Source: Lentisphaeria bacterium
GTDB taxonomy: Bacteria; Verrucomicrobiota; Lentisphaeria; Victivallales; Victivallaceae
Reading direction: 5' to 3'
DNA length: 41,064 nucleotides
Assembly (NCBI GenBank): GCA_022768375.1
Contig: JALEMG010000024.1
Coordinates: 1-41,064 of the forward strand
Positions 16,712 through 25,108 of this stretch are shown in pieces. The notes beneath the pieces are model-generated. The model made no database searches. It had not been told where the DNA came from and saw only the letters and a list, made by a program, of their open reading frames with translations. Within the stretch, counting starts at the first letter, position 1. Each line of letters starts with the position of its first letter. Made by a program: the position numbers and the translations under genes.

Positions 16712-17803
16712 CTACTCCTCCCCAGCCCCGCCGACGACGAACGGCACCGACACGATTTGCGGCAGACGGGCGAACGCATCCATATTCAACGGCGCGAAAT
16801 CCCGCCGCTTCCATGCGTGATACGCGATCCCGCCGACCATGGCGGCGTTATCGGTGCAGTATTTCGGCGGCGCGAGCCGGAGTTTGACCCGATCGGGCAA
16901 CTTCTCGGCCATCATCCGCCGCAGTTCCGCGTTGCAGGCGACGCCGCCGGCGACCACGACGGTGCGCACCGCGTGATTTTTGACCGCGGTCAGTGTTTTG
17001 CGCACCAGCACGTCCACCACCGCCCGCTGGAAGCCCGCCGCCGTGTCGCGCAGCCAGGCTTCGTCACACACCCCGGCGGCCTCGGCCTTGCGGACATGAT
17101 AGAGCAGTGCGGTTTTGATCCCGCTGAAACTGAAGTTATAGAGATTCTCCGGGGCCAGCGCCCGTCCGGCGCCGCCGGTGAGCGGCCGGGGAAACTCGAA
17201 GCGTTCCGCGTTCCCGCCTTCCGCGGTGCGCTGCATGACCGGTCCGCCGGGATATCCCAGACCCAACAGTTTCGCGCCCTTGTCCAGGGCCTCGCCCGCG
17301 GCGTCATCCAGTGTGCACCCCAACTGCCGCGCCGCGCCGTTCCGGTCGACGAGCAGAAGCGAAGTATGTCCGCCGGAGACCACCAGCGCCAGCAGCGGGT
17401 AAGTTTCCCGGGCGCCGAGTACCGCGAGGTCCCCGTCCAGAAACGCCCCGTAAATGTGAGCGAGGAAGTGGTTCACTCCGATAAGCGGCAACGCGTTGGC
17501 CTGCGCCACGCCTTTGGCGAAGTTGATCCCCACCAGCAGAGCCGGGATCAGTCCCGGCCCCTGCGTCACCGCCACCGCGTCGATCTCGCGCAACGTGACC
17601 CCGGCGGTACGCAATGCCTGTTCCGTCACCGGGAGCATCGCCTTGAGGTGTTCGCGGGCGGCAAGTTCCGGCACCACGCCGCCATGGGGAGCATGCCGGG
17701 CGATCTGGGAAGCCACTTCGCTGGCCAGCACGGTGCATCCGTCGCGCACCACCGCCGCCGCGCTTTCGTCGCAACTGCTTTCCAAACTGAGAATCAGAGC
17801 CAT
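16712..17803 (-). CDS. tsaD: tRNA N6-threonylcarbamoyladenosine transferase TsaD
   Basis: 363 residues. TsaD transfers threonylcarbamoyl from TC-AMP to A37 of tRNAs reading ANN codons, working with TsaB, TsaE and TsaC, none of which are in this window. Signatures: the start ILSLESSCDESAAAVV, metal-binding H112 and H116 in NHFLAHIYG, the ATPase-type SGGHTSLL loop, and VVAGGVACNAELR near the C-terminus. ATG at 17803 gives the standard N-terminus; a TTG four codons upstream is possible because AAGGA precedes it. Divergent from the L,D-transpeptidase gene; head of the tsaD-gph-tRNA-Leu unit. Confidence 0.95.
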   Translation of the reverse strand: MALILSLESSCDESAAAVVRDGCTVLASEVASQIARHAPHGGVVPELAAREHLKAMLPVTEQALRTAGVTLREIDAVAVTQGPGLIPALLVGINFAKGVAQANALPLIGVNHFLAHIYGAFLDGDLAVLGARETYPLLALVVSGGHTSLLLVDRNGAARQLGCTLDDAAGEALDKGAKLLGLGYPGGPVMQRTAEGGNAERFEFPRPLTGGAGRALAPENLYNFSFSGIKTALLYHVRKAEAAGVCDEAWLRDTAAGFQRAVVDVLVRKTLTAVKNHAVRTVVVAGGVACNAELRRMMAEKLPDRVKLRLAPPKYCTDNAAMVGGIAYHAWKRRDFAPLNMDAFARLPQIVSVPFVVGGAGEE

Positions 17804-17844
17804 GATGTGATCCAAAAATCCTTCCGATTGTCGTGCATCGCCCT

Positions 17845-17873
17845 AATATACCATTGTTTCCGGAGTAATTCCA
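17845..17873 (-). promoter_or_regulatory. Promoter of tsaD
   Basis: On the minus strand, TGGAAT (complement 17868-17873), 17-base spacer and TATATT (complement 17845-17850). The same TGGAAT-type -35 occurs at 24954-24982. Confidence 0.45.
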
Positions 17874-17882
17874 CTTACCGGC

Positions 17883-17911
17883 TTGAAAAAAAACGCCCGC
17901 GGCAATATATT
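17883..17911 (+). promoter_or_regulatory. Promoter of the L,D-transpeptidase gene and operon
   Basis: TTGAAA (17883-17888), a 17-base spacer and TATATT (17906-17911), 30 bases before the ATG. It may drive the whole plus-strand chain to 24141, since no other clear promoter was seen in it. Confidence 0.6.
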
Positions 17912-17941
17912 ATTGGCCTGACAGGATACGGTTAAGTTCTT

Positions 17942-19120
17942 ATGGATAAATTTCATTACGATTTCGACCCTGATCCGCGCCGAACCAGACGACAGGGAGA
18001 CTTGTGGGGGCGGCGAATGCGCATCGTGCTGCTTTTCTGCACGGTGGCGGCGATCACCGCGGCGGTGGTGTACGCGCTGATCCCTTCCCGAGCGGCAAAG
18101 CTGGTGAACGAACCGATGCCGGAGACGCGGGGAGGCGCCGAAGTTGTGACTTCGCAGGGCGGAGGATCCGCCGAAGCGCCGAAAACGACCGGAGAAACGG
18201 CATCCCGGAGCGATTCGGGAGAAAACGGAAGTGCGGCGGCCGCATCCGCGGATGCGCCGTCCGGTTCCTCCGCTTCGGCGGGAGTAGCCGGGAACGCGGC
18301 AGCCTCCCCGCCGATAAAAGGACATCCCGCCCCCGGCGATCCGGCGCCCGACCGCGATGTGCCGCAGCGTTCCGGCAGCCGGGATGCGGCTTTGGAGCAC
18401 GAATTGCGCAAAATGCTCAACGACGGCGATTTTGCGAAGTTCTTTCCCGCCGCGGAAAAGGCGGTGGCCGCCGCTCCGCCGGATTCGGAGGCCCGCGCTC
18501 ATCTTGGCCAGATCCTGACCGACGGCCGCAACTTGGCCTGGCTCCGCGGTAAATGGCGGCGGCTGGAACCCGTTCACAGGGTCGTCAACGGTGACAACCT
18601 CTCCTCCCTGGCCCGCCGCCATCACACCACGGTGTACTGCATCAAAGCCGGCAACAAACTCAAAAGTTCCTCCATCATGATCGGCCAGAAGTTGACACTG
18701 GTCCCCGGACCGTGGCGGGTGACGGTGGCGAAAAAAGCCCGTCTGCTCACGTTGTACCGCCGCCGCGAGGGAGGGGAAACGATTTTCGCGGTGTTTTCCA
18801 TCGGCATCGGCAGAAACGACTCCACTCCGACCGGGAAATTCGTACTCAGTCACCGCCGACTGCATCCGGTTTACCGCGATCCGCAGGGCCGCGTATTCGC
18901 CTGCGGCGACGCCCGGAACCCGCTGGGCGAAGCGTTTCTGGCGCTGGCCCTTCCGGAAAATCCCGCCAAACCGTACCGGGGATACGGCATTCACGGCACG
19001 ACGGACAACGCATCCGTGGGCCGTTCGGTCTCCCACGGGTGCGTACGGATGCGCAACGAGGACGTGAAAATGCTGTACAGTCTGCTGCCGCCCGCGACGC
19101 CGGTGGAAATCACGGATTGA
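17942..19120 (+). CDS. LysM and YkuD-type L,D-transpeptidase
   Basis: 392 residues. A short basic cytoplasmic end (RRTRRQ) is followed by one membrane anchor at about 27-46, an Ala/Ser/Gly/Pro-rich linker to about 145, a helical segment, a LysM peptidoglycan-binding domain at about 211-255 (HRVVNGDNLSSLARRHHTT), and a YkuD catalytic domain from about 257 to the end. The catalytic signature is complete: YGIHGTTDNASVGRSV and SHGCVRM with the nucleophilic Cys near 365. It forms 3-3 crosslinks or attaches proteins to peptidoglycan in the periplasm. The ribosome binding site is weak. accA starts 30 bases downstream. Confidence 0.92.
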   Translation: MDKFHYDFDPDPRRTRRQGDLWGRRMRIVLLFCTVAAITAAVVYALIPSRAAKLVNEPMPETRGGAEVVTSQGGGSAEAPKTTGETASRSDSGENGSAAAASADAPSGSSASAGVAGNAAASPPIKGHPAPGDPAPDRDVPQRSGSRDAALEHELRKMLNDGDFAKFFPAAEKAVAAAPPDSEARAHLGQILTDGRNLAWLRGKWRRLEPVHRVVNGDNLSSLARRHHTTVYCIKAGNKLKSSSIMIGQKLTLVPGPWRVTVAKKARLLTLYRRREGGETIFAVFSIGIGRNDSTPTGKFVLSHRRLHPVYRDPQGRVFACGDARNPLGEAFLALALPENPAKPYRGYGIHGTTDNASVGRSVSHGCVRMRNEDVKMLYSLLPPATPVEITD

Positions 19121-19150
19121 CAAAAACTCTCAACATGAAGGTCTTGAGAC

Positions 19151-20152
19151 ATGTTTGAAAATTACCTTGAATTTGAAACTCCGCTGGCGGAACTGCAGAA
19201 CAAGATCGCGGAACTGGAGAAGTTCTCCGCGACCAGCGGAATCGACGTTTCCAGTGAGATCAAGGCCCTGAGTGCCAAACTGAAAAACATGACGTGCGAG
19301 ATCTACTCCAATCTGACGCCGTGGCAGAAGGTGCTGTTGTCCCGGCATCCGGCCCGTCCGTATACGCTGGATTACGTCGCCAGGCTCTGTCCCGACTTCA
19401 TGGAGTTGTCGGGCGACCGCCGATACAGCGATGACAAGGCGATCGTCGGCGGGCCGGCGACCTTCCGCGGCCGCAAAGTCATGGTCATCGGCACCCAGAA
19501 GGGGCGGGACATGAAGGAGAACGTCTACCGCAACTTCGGCTGGCCCCAGCCGGAGGGATACCGCAAGGCCCTGCGTCTGATGCGTCTGGCCAATCAGGCG
19601 GGGATCCCCCTGCTGACTTTCATCGACACCCCGGGAGCCTACCCCGGCATCGGCAGCGAGGAACGGCATATCGCGGAGGCGATCGCGGTGAATCTGAGGG
19701 AGATGTTCAATCTGAACGTTCCGGTCATCGCCTCCATCATCGGGGAAGGCGGTTCCGGCGGTGCCATCGGACTGGGAGTGGGCAACCGCATTCTCATCAT
19801 GGAGAACGCCTACTACTCGGTCATCACGCCGGAGGGGTGCGCGGCGATCCTCTGGAAGGACCGCAAGTTCGCGCCGCAGGCCGCGGACGCGCTGCAGTTG
19901 ACCGCGGCCAAACTCAAGGAACTGGGCATCGCCGACGCGGTGGTCCCGGAACCGGAAGGCGGCGCCCATCGCAACTGCGACGAAGCCGCAAAAAAACTCG
20001 GAGACGCGATCGCGGCGCAACTGGAAGTTCTGTGCGGCAAGGACGGCGAAACACTGAAAGCCGAACGTTACGAAAAATTCCGGGCCATCGGCTGTTTCGA
20101 AACGGTTCCCGTGCAGCAGGAACTTCCCGAACCGGCGGCGGAGTCAAAGTGA
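19151..20152 (+). CDS. accA: Acetyl-CoA carboxylase carboxyltransferase subunit alpha
   Basis: 333 residues, close to the usual ~320. The coiled N-terminal helix (LAELQNKIAELEKFS), the LYxNLTPWQ-like start of the core, GRKVMVIGTQKGRDMKENV, FIDTPGAYPGIGSEER and GEGGSGGAIGLGVGN are all hallmark AccA segments. With AccD it transfers the carboxyl group from biotin to acetyl-CoA to make malonyl-CoA for fatty acid synthesis; accD is not in this window. The last ~15 residues (Pro/Glu-rich) are a variable tail. The stop overlaps the GTG start of the next gene by 4 bases, indicating translational coupling. Confidence 0.97.
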   Translation: MFENYLEFETPLAELQNKIAELEKFSATSGIDVSSEIKALSAKLKNMTCEIYSNLTPWQKVLLSRHPARPYTLDYVARLCPDFMELSGDRRYSDDKAIVGGPATFRGRKVMVIGTQKGRDMKENVYRNFGWPQPEGYRKALRLMRLANQAGIPLLTFIDTPGAYPGIGSEERHIAEAIAVNLREMFNLNVPVIASIIGEGGSGGAIGLGVGNRILIMENAYYSVITPEGCAAILWKDRKFAPQAADALQLTAAKLKELGIADAVVPEPEGGAHRNCDEAAKKLGDAIAAQLEVLCGKDGETLKAERYEKFRAIGCFETVPVQQELPEPAAESK

Positions 20153-20643
20153 AGGAGTCGATCTCGGTCAGAGCGGCGACGCCGGAGGACATCGACGCGA
20201 TCTTTCACCTGCTGGAGAAGTTTTCCGGTTCCGGGGTGTTGCTGCCCCGTTCCCGGGAGGACATCGCATTCTATCTCGGCAACTTCCAGATCGCGGAGCG
20301 CGGCGGAGAGATCGTCGGGTGCGCCGCGGTGCGCGATTTCGGCAACGAGTTGCTTGAAGTTCGTTCGCTGGCGGTGCGGCCGGACGTGCATGGCCAGGGC
20401 GTGGGCAAGGCGATGATCCGCGCCATCATCGACCGGCTGCGGCGGACGCGGGACAACTGGCGGCTGTTCGCGCTGACCATGCGTCCGGATTTCTTCCGCA
20501 GCCGGGGCTTCCGGGAAGTGCCGAAGGCGCTGTTCCCGGAGAAAATCTGGAGCGATTGCGCAAAGTGCGCCAAGCGTCACCGCTGTGACGAAGTCGCCAT
20601 GCTGCTGGATTCCTCGGAGGTGACGGATGGGCAGGGAAATTGA
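20149..20643 (+). CDS. GNAT acetyltransferase, short N-acetylglutamate synthase (ArgA)-like
   Basis: 164 residues. GTG at 20149 overlaps the accA stop in a GTGA junction. The GNAT fold is clear: acetyl-CoA binding motif VRPDVHGQGVGKAMIRAI, and RPDFFRSRGFREV at the end of the fold. The C-terminal DCAKCAKRHRCDEVAMLL, with three closely spaced cysteines, matches the short ArgA-type enzymes that make N-acetylglutamate for arginine biosynthesis, where the Cys-containing tail is common. Specificity for glutamate is therefore likely but not proven. No other arginine genes are nearby. The 3' end overlaps the CYTH gene by 17 bases. Confidence 0.75.
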   Translation: MKESISVRAATPEDIDAIFHLLEKFSGSGVLLPRSREDIAFYLGNFQIAERGGEIVGCAAVRDFGNELLEVRSLAVRPDVHGQGVGKAMIRAIIDRLRRTRDNWRLFALTMRPDFFRSRGFREVPKALFPEKIWSDCAKCAKRHRCDEVAMLLDSSEVTDGQGN

Positions 20644-21106
20644 ACGCAAGTTCCTTCTGGCGTCCGAGGCGTGGCGCGCTCAGGTCATCGGCAAGCGCTA
20701 TATCAAGCAGGGATATCTGGCCGCGACCGGCGCCACCGTCCGGGTGCGTCTGCAGGAGGATGAGGCGTTCCTGACGATCAAAGGCCGCCCCTCCGGTCTG
20801 GTCCGCAGTGAATACGAGTACCCGATCCCGGTGGCGGACGCAAGGGAAATGCTCTCCTCGCTGGCGGTCTATCCCCCGGTGGAGAAGTTCCGCCACCTCG
20901 TGCCCGCGGGCGACGGCCTGATGTGGGAGATCGACGAATACCTCGGCGACAACGCGCCGCTCTTCACGGCGGAAATCGAACTGCCGGAACCCGACGCGCA
21001 GTTCGACATCCCGGAGTGGCTGGGCGAGGAAATTTCCGGTGACGGCAGGTACACCAACCGGGCGCTGAGCCGGTTCCCCTACTCCCTTTGGCAGCAGGAG
21101 GATTGA
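20627..21106 (+). CDS. CYTH-domain (triphosphate tunnel) protein
   Basis: 159 residues. It begins with the CYTH signature EIERKF (ExExK) and has the alternating charged strands of the family: TVRVRLQEDEAFLTIKG, YEYPIPVADA, WEIDEYLGDNAPLFTAEIEL, with a closing Arg-rich TNRALSRFPY. These form an eight-stranded tunnel that binds metal ions and triphosphates. Bacterial members are mostly inorganic triphosphatases, and some are adenylate cyclases (CyaB). The compact size and motif set favour triphosphatase activity. ATG overlaps the end of the GNAT gene; rarA follows after 4 bases. Confidence 0.85.
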   Translation: MGREIERKFLLASEAWRAQVIGKRYIKQGYLAATGATVRVRLQEDEAFLTIKGRPSGLVRSEYEYPIPVADAREMLSSLAVYPPVEKFRHLVPAGDGLMWEIDEYLGDNAPLFTAEIELPEPDAQFDIPEWLGEEISGDGRYTNRALSRFPYSLWQQED

Positions 21107-21110
21107 GTTG

Positions 21111-22436
21111 ATGGAACAGCAGTCGCTTTTTGCCGACAACGTCAGCCGGCCGCTGGCCGACCGGATGCGGCCCACCCGGATCGAGGAGATCGCCGGACAG
21201 AGCGAACTGCTGGGCGAAGGCGCCCCCCTGCGCCGAATGATCGACTCCGGCAAGTTGTCCAGTTTCATCCTCTGGGGGCCGCCGGGATGCGGCAAAACCA
21301 CGCTGGCCCGGATCCTGGCCGGCCGGACCAGCATGCGTTTCGTCGCACTGTCCGCGGTATTCTCCGGGGTGGCCGATCTGCGCAAGGCGTTTGAAGAAGC
21401 GGAGAAACACCGCGCCTACGGCGAAGGGACACTGCTTTTCATCGACGAGATCCACCGCTTCAACCGCGCCCAGCAGGACGGTTTTCTTCCCTATGTGGAA
21501 AACGGCACCGTAGTGCTGGTCGGCGCGACCACGGAAAACCCATCCTTTGAACTGAACAGCGCGTTGTTGAGCCGGTGCAAGGTGTTCACGCTGAAGCCGC
21601 TGGATGCGGAGGCGCTGGCGCTGCTGATCGACCGGGCGGAAAAACTCCAGCACCGCCCCCTGCCCGTCACTCCCGAAGCCCGGCAGACCCTCATGGATAT
21701 GGCCGACGGCGACGGCAGGTACTTCATCAACCTGATGGAGACCGTGTACGATCTCACCGCGATGAATGAAACGCTGGATGCGGAAGCCCTGCGCAAAGTG
21801 GTGCAGAAACGCGCCCCGATCTACGACAAGGACCGCGAAGGCCACTACAACCTCATCAGCGCCTTGCATAAATCCCTGCGCGGTTCCGACACCGACGCCG
21901 CGCTCTACTGGGCGGCGCGGATGATCGACGGCGGCGAAGACCCCAAGTATCTGCTCCGGCGGCTGACCCGGTTCGCTTCCGAGGACATCGGACTGGCCGA
22001 TCCGCAGGCACTGCAACTGGCGCTGGCGGCGTGGGACAGTTACGACCGGCTCGGTTCCCCGGAGGGCGAACTGGCCATCGCCGAACTGATCATCTACCTC
22101 GGGACCGCCCCCAAGTCCAATGCCGCGTACACCGCATGGTCGGCCGCCCGCCGGAGCGCCCGGGAATTCTCGTCGCTGACGCCGCCGTCCCATATTCTCA
22201 ACGCCCCGACCCGGCTGATGAAGGACCTCGGCTACGGCAAAGATTACGTTTACGACCATGATACTCCGGAGGGATTCTCCGGTCAGGACTATTTCCCGGA
22301 GGCCATGGGCCGCAGAACCTTTTACCGTCCGGTGGAGCGGGGCTTCGAGCGGGAGATCCGCCGTCGGCTGGAGTACTGGGACAAACTGCGCCGACAGAAA
22401 AACCGAATCCAAAACGAGGAATCATCTCATGAATGA
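21111..22436 (+). CDS. rarA: Replication-associated recombination protein A (RarA/MgsA)
   Basis: 441 residues, typical length. AAA+ ATPase of the clamp-loader clade: Walker A GPPGCGKTT, Walker B LLFIDEIHRFN, sensor 1 VLVGATTENPSFE, and the RarA-specific C-terminal tetramerisation region (DALYWAARMIDGGEDPKYLLRR-like segment, then DIGLADPQALQLA). RarA acts at stalled replication forks with SSB and RecA. ATG at 21111 is preceded by AGGAGG; a TTG one codon earlier is an alternative. Its stop overlaps the CocE-like start by 8 bases (ATGAATGA). Confidence 0.95.
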   Translation: MEQQSLFADNVSRPLADRMRPTRIEEIAGQSELLGEGAPLRRMIDSGKLSSFILWGPPGCGKTTLARILAGRTSMRFVALSAVFSGVADLRKAFEEAEKHRAYGEGTLLFIDEIHRFNRAQQDGFLPYVENGTVVLVGATTENPSFELNSALLSRCKVFTLKPLDAEALALLIDRAEKLQHRPLPVTPEARQTLMDMADGDGRYFINLMETVYDLTAMNETLDAEALRKVVQKRAPIYDKDREGHYNLISALHKSLRGSDTDAALYWAARMIDGGEDPKYLLRRLTRFASEDIGLADPQALQLALAAWDSYDRLGSPEGELAIAELIIYLGTAPKSNAAYTAWSAARRSAREFSSLTPPSHILNAPTRLMKDLGYGKDYVYDHDTPEGFSGQDYFPEAMGRRTFYRPVERGFEREIRRRLEYWDKLRRQKNRIQNEESSHE

Positions 22437-24141
22437 CGACCGCTACAACGTCACCGATCTCGCCGCCCCGTTCGACATCAGTTGCGACATGAAGATCCTC
22501 ATGCTGCCGATGCGGGACGGTGTAAAACTGCATACCACGATCTATTTTCCGCCGGGACTGCCGGAGAAAGCCCCGGCGGTGCTCATCCGTTCCCCTTACT
22601 CCCGCACCACGTGGTTCGATCTGCCGTGCGCGTCGGCGTTCGCCCACGGGTGCGTCTACATCCATCAGGCGTGCCGGGGGACCGGATGGAGCGAAGGTGG
22701 AGTATTCCACCCCTCCGACGTCGATGTGGAAAAGAACGATGCGGAAGACCTTTTCCGGTGGCTGGCGCGGCAGACGTGGTTCAACGGCCGGTGCGCCATG
22801 CTCGGGGCCAGTTATCCGGGCTGGACGCAGTGGTGCGCCGCCCGTTGCGGAAACAACCCCCTGGCGGCCATCTCCCCCCGGGTCGCGCCCCTGCACAGTT
22901 GCTGCGGAGCAGCCCAAAAAGGCGGCGGCGCGCGGCTGGAATTCCCGATCAACTGGCCGCTTTCCATGTACCATCGGCGGACTTACGGCTACGCCGGGGT
23001 GCCGGACTACAACGCAATGCGGGTGTACCGGCACCTGCCGGTCCGGGAGTGCGACCGTTTCGCCGGATACGGCAAACCGCTCGGGATATTTCAGGATTTC
23101 CTTGATGCCGCGGCTACCCCGCCCGGAGAGTTTCTGCGCCGACATGAGACGTGGTTCGCCGGCATGCGGACTCCGGCCTTCATTCAGGGAGGCTGGTTCG
23201 ACGGCTTCAAGCAGGAATCCATCGAAAGTTTCCAGCGGATGAAGCGGGATTCCGCCACGGAGAGATCACGGAATTTCACCCGATTGACCATGGGACCGTG
23301 GGGACATGCCGGACTGCTCAACGAGGACCTTTTCGGCAAGGAAAACAACCTTGAACCCATGCAGGCGCGGCTGGAAAAGTTTGTTTTCGGACTGCTGAAG
23401 GACCCGGACCGGGACCCGCTGGCCGGGGAAGCGGCGGTGCGGTACTTCATGCTGGGCGAAAACCGCTGGCACGACAGCGCCGACTGGCCGCCGCCGGGTA
23501 CCGGAACGGCGACGTTCTACCTCCACTCCGGCGGCAACGCCAATACCCGGCGCGGCGACGGTACGCTCTCCCGGAAGCCCCCGGAGACGGAACTGCCGGA
23601 CCACTATGTGAGCGACCCCGACACCCCGGTGATGCCGACGGACGGAAGCGACGAGCAGGGATGCTGTGACCGGAGCCGGATGGAAGACCGCGGCGACGTG
23701 CTGGTCTACACCACGGAGAAATTCACCGAACCTCTGACCGTGACCGGCAATATCCGGCTGCGGTTCCACGCCGCGGCCACCACGCCGGATACGGATTTCT
23801 TCGCCACGCTCACCGACGTGACATCCGAGGGCAAAAGCATGCTGCTCAGCACCGGAATGATCCGGGCCCGCTACCGCAACTCTCCGGACAGAGAGGAACT
23901 GCTTACCCCCGGAGAGATCTGCGCCTACGAGATCGACCTCGGCGACACGGCGGTGAAGTTCCTGCCCGGACACGCCATGCGGCTGGAAATCTGCGGACAG
24001 GAGTTTCCCGCCTGGGACCGCAACGCCAACACCGGAAATACGCCTTTCACCGACACGGTGCTGCGCACCAGCATCCACACCGTGTATCATGACGCGGACC
24101 ATCCGGCGGAACTGCTTCTGCCGGTCCGCCCGGAACCTTAA
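22429..24141 (+). CDS. CocE/NonD family hydrolase (X-Pro dipeptidyl-peptidase type)
   Basis: 570 residues. The N-terminal part is an alpha/beta hydrolase of the PF02129 family: MRDGVKLHTTIYFPP, the disorder-to-core strand APAVLIRSPYSR, and the nucleophile elbow GASYPG with Ser128. From about residue 330 the jelly-roll PepX_C domain follows (YFMLGENRWHDSADWPP is its entry motif). Relatives hydrolyse cocaine, beta-lactam esters (glutaryl-7-ACA) or X-Pro peptides; the substrate here is unknown and there is no signal peptide. ATG at 22429 has GAGGA upstream. Cysteine is unusually frequent around residues 70-170. Last gene of the chain; its 3' end overlaps the convergent amidohydrolase gene by 4 bases. 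Confidence 0.85.
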   Translation: MNDDRYNVTDLAAPFDISCDMKILMLPMRDGVKLHTTIYFPPGLPEKAPAVLIRSPYSRTTWFDLPCASAFAHGCVYIHQACRGTGWSEGGVFHPSDVDVEKNDAEDLFRWLARQTWFNGRCAMLGASYPGWTQWCAARCGNNPLAAISPRVAPLHSCCGAAQKGGGARLEFPINWPLSMYHRRTYGYAGVPDYNAMRVYRHLPVRECDRFAGYGKPLGIFQDFLDAAATPPGEFLRRHETWFAGMRTPAFIQGGWFDGFKQESIESFQRMKRDSATERSRNFTRLTMGPWGHAGLLNEDLFGKENNLEPMQARLEKFVFGLLKDPDRDPLAGEAAVRYFMLGENRWHDSADWPPPGTGTATFYLHSGGNANTRRGDGTLSRKPPETELPDHYVSDPDTPVMPTDGSDEQGCCDRSRMEDRGDVLVYTTEKFTEPLTVTGNIRLRFHAAATTPDTDFFATLTDVTSEGKSMLLSTGMIRARYRNSPDREELLTPGEICAYEIDLGDTAVKFLPGHAMRLEICGQEFPAWDRNANTGNTPFTDTVLRTSIHTVYHDADHPAELLLPVRPEP

Positions 24142-24917
24142 AGATCCAGCAGACGCCGGAAGTTGTCGCCGAGGACCAGGTTGAACTCCTCGAACGAGAG
24201 GTTCTCCGACAGCGCGCCGAAAAGATTCATGCCGGGACTGCACACCGGCATGTCCGAACCGAAAAGAATCTTTTCCGCGCCGCAGACATCCACCCCGTAC
24301 CGCAGCATCCCCCAGCGGAAAAGTCCGGTCCCGGAGATGTCGATGTAGAGGTTCTTGTAGCGGGATACGAAGTCGAACCGCGTTTTGCAGGAATCCCCGT
24401 CCCCGGGGTGCGCGAGGATGATGTTCAGACGCGGACAGGCGGTCAGCACCGGAGCGAGTTCCTCTTCGGTACCGCCGTGCAGATTAAGGGTCATGCCGAG
24501 ATGCTCCGCCTCTTTGCACATCGTCATCATGCCGGGCTCTCCGTACCCCCACGGACCGAGGAAGTACGGGACCAGTTCGCCGACCAGTTTGACGCCCTCC
24601 GCGTGCATATTTTGCAGTTCCTCGCAGGATTCCTGCACATACGCGCCGTGGATGTGTACGCCGGGAGTGTAGATGTCGGGATAGGCGTCCCGGAGACGCA
24701 GCGCCTCGCGGTTCAGCATGCGGATGGTGTCGAAGTCGACGCCGTCACGACAGACCTGGACCACAGACCCCGCGAATTTGTAAATGCCGACCTTGTTCAT
24801 CTCGCGGATGAATTCCTCCATGTCGCGGGGAGTGCCGAACCGGGCGATACTCATTTCCGGCGCGATGAATGGATGGGTATGCATGTCGATGATGTCAAAA
24901 TCTTCCGGTTTGAACAT
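24138..24917 (-). CDS. Amidohydrolase-2 family metal-dependent hydrolase
   Basis: 259 residues forming a TIM-barrel hydrolase of the PF04909 type (ACMSD-like). Metal ligands are visible: HTH at residues 13-15 (DIIDMHTHPF), His in MTLNLHGG, His in IILAHPGDGD, and Asp in ILFGSDMPV. These enzymes decarboxylate or hydrolyse small carboxylates and lactones; no substrate can be named. Its position between a CocE-like hydrolase and an epimerase-like gene suggests small-molecule or sugar-derivative catabolism. The promoter lies at 24954-24982. Confidence 0.85.
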   Translation of the reverse strand: MFKPEDFDIIDMHTHPFIAPEMSIARFGTPRDMEEFIREMNKVGIYKFAGSVVQVCRDGVDFDTIRMLNREALRLRDAYPDIYTPGVHIHGAYVQESCEELQNMHAEGVKLVGELVPYFLGPWGYGEPGMMTMCKEAEHLGMTLNLHGGTEEELAPVLTACPRLNIILAHPGDGDSCKTRFDFVSRYKNLYIDISGTGLFRWGMLRYGVDVCGAEKILFGSDMPVCSPGMNLFGALSENLSFEEFNLVLGDNFRRLLDL

Positions 24918-24953
24918 TTTTCCTTCCTCTCCCGATTTTCAGACTGGTCCCAT

Positions 24954-24982
24954 AATGTATCATTCGCCCGGAAAAAATTCCA
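24954..24982 (-). promoter_or_regulatory. Promoter of the amidohydrolase gene
   Basis: On the minus strand, TGGAAT (complement 24977-24982), a 17-base spacer and TACATT (complement 24954-24959), about 35 bases before the start codon. Confidence 0.5.
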
Positions 24983-25033
24983 CAGCGGGGTAAAAAAAAA
25001 TCCCCTTTCCATGCGATTTCCCCCGAAATTCAT

Positions 25034-25062
25034 TTGACAAAAGGGAAAAGATGCGCCATATT
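25034..25062 (+). promoter_or_regulatory. Promoter of the epimerase-like gene
   Basis: TTGACA (25034-25039), a 17-base spacer and CATATT (25057-25062), about 45 bases before the ATG at 25109. Confidence 0.65.
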
Positions 25063-25108
25063 GTGCGTCGGGAGATTTTCACCAAATGTCAAAGGAAAGG
25101 TTGTTGGG

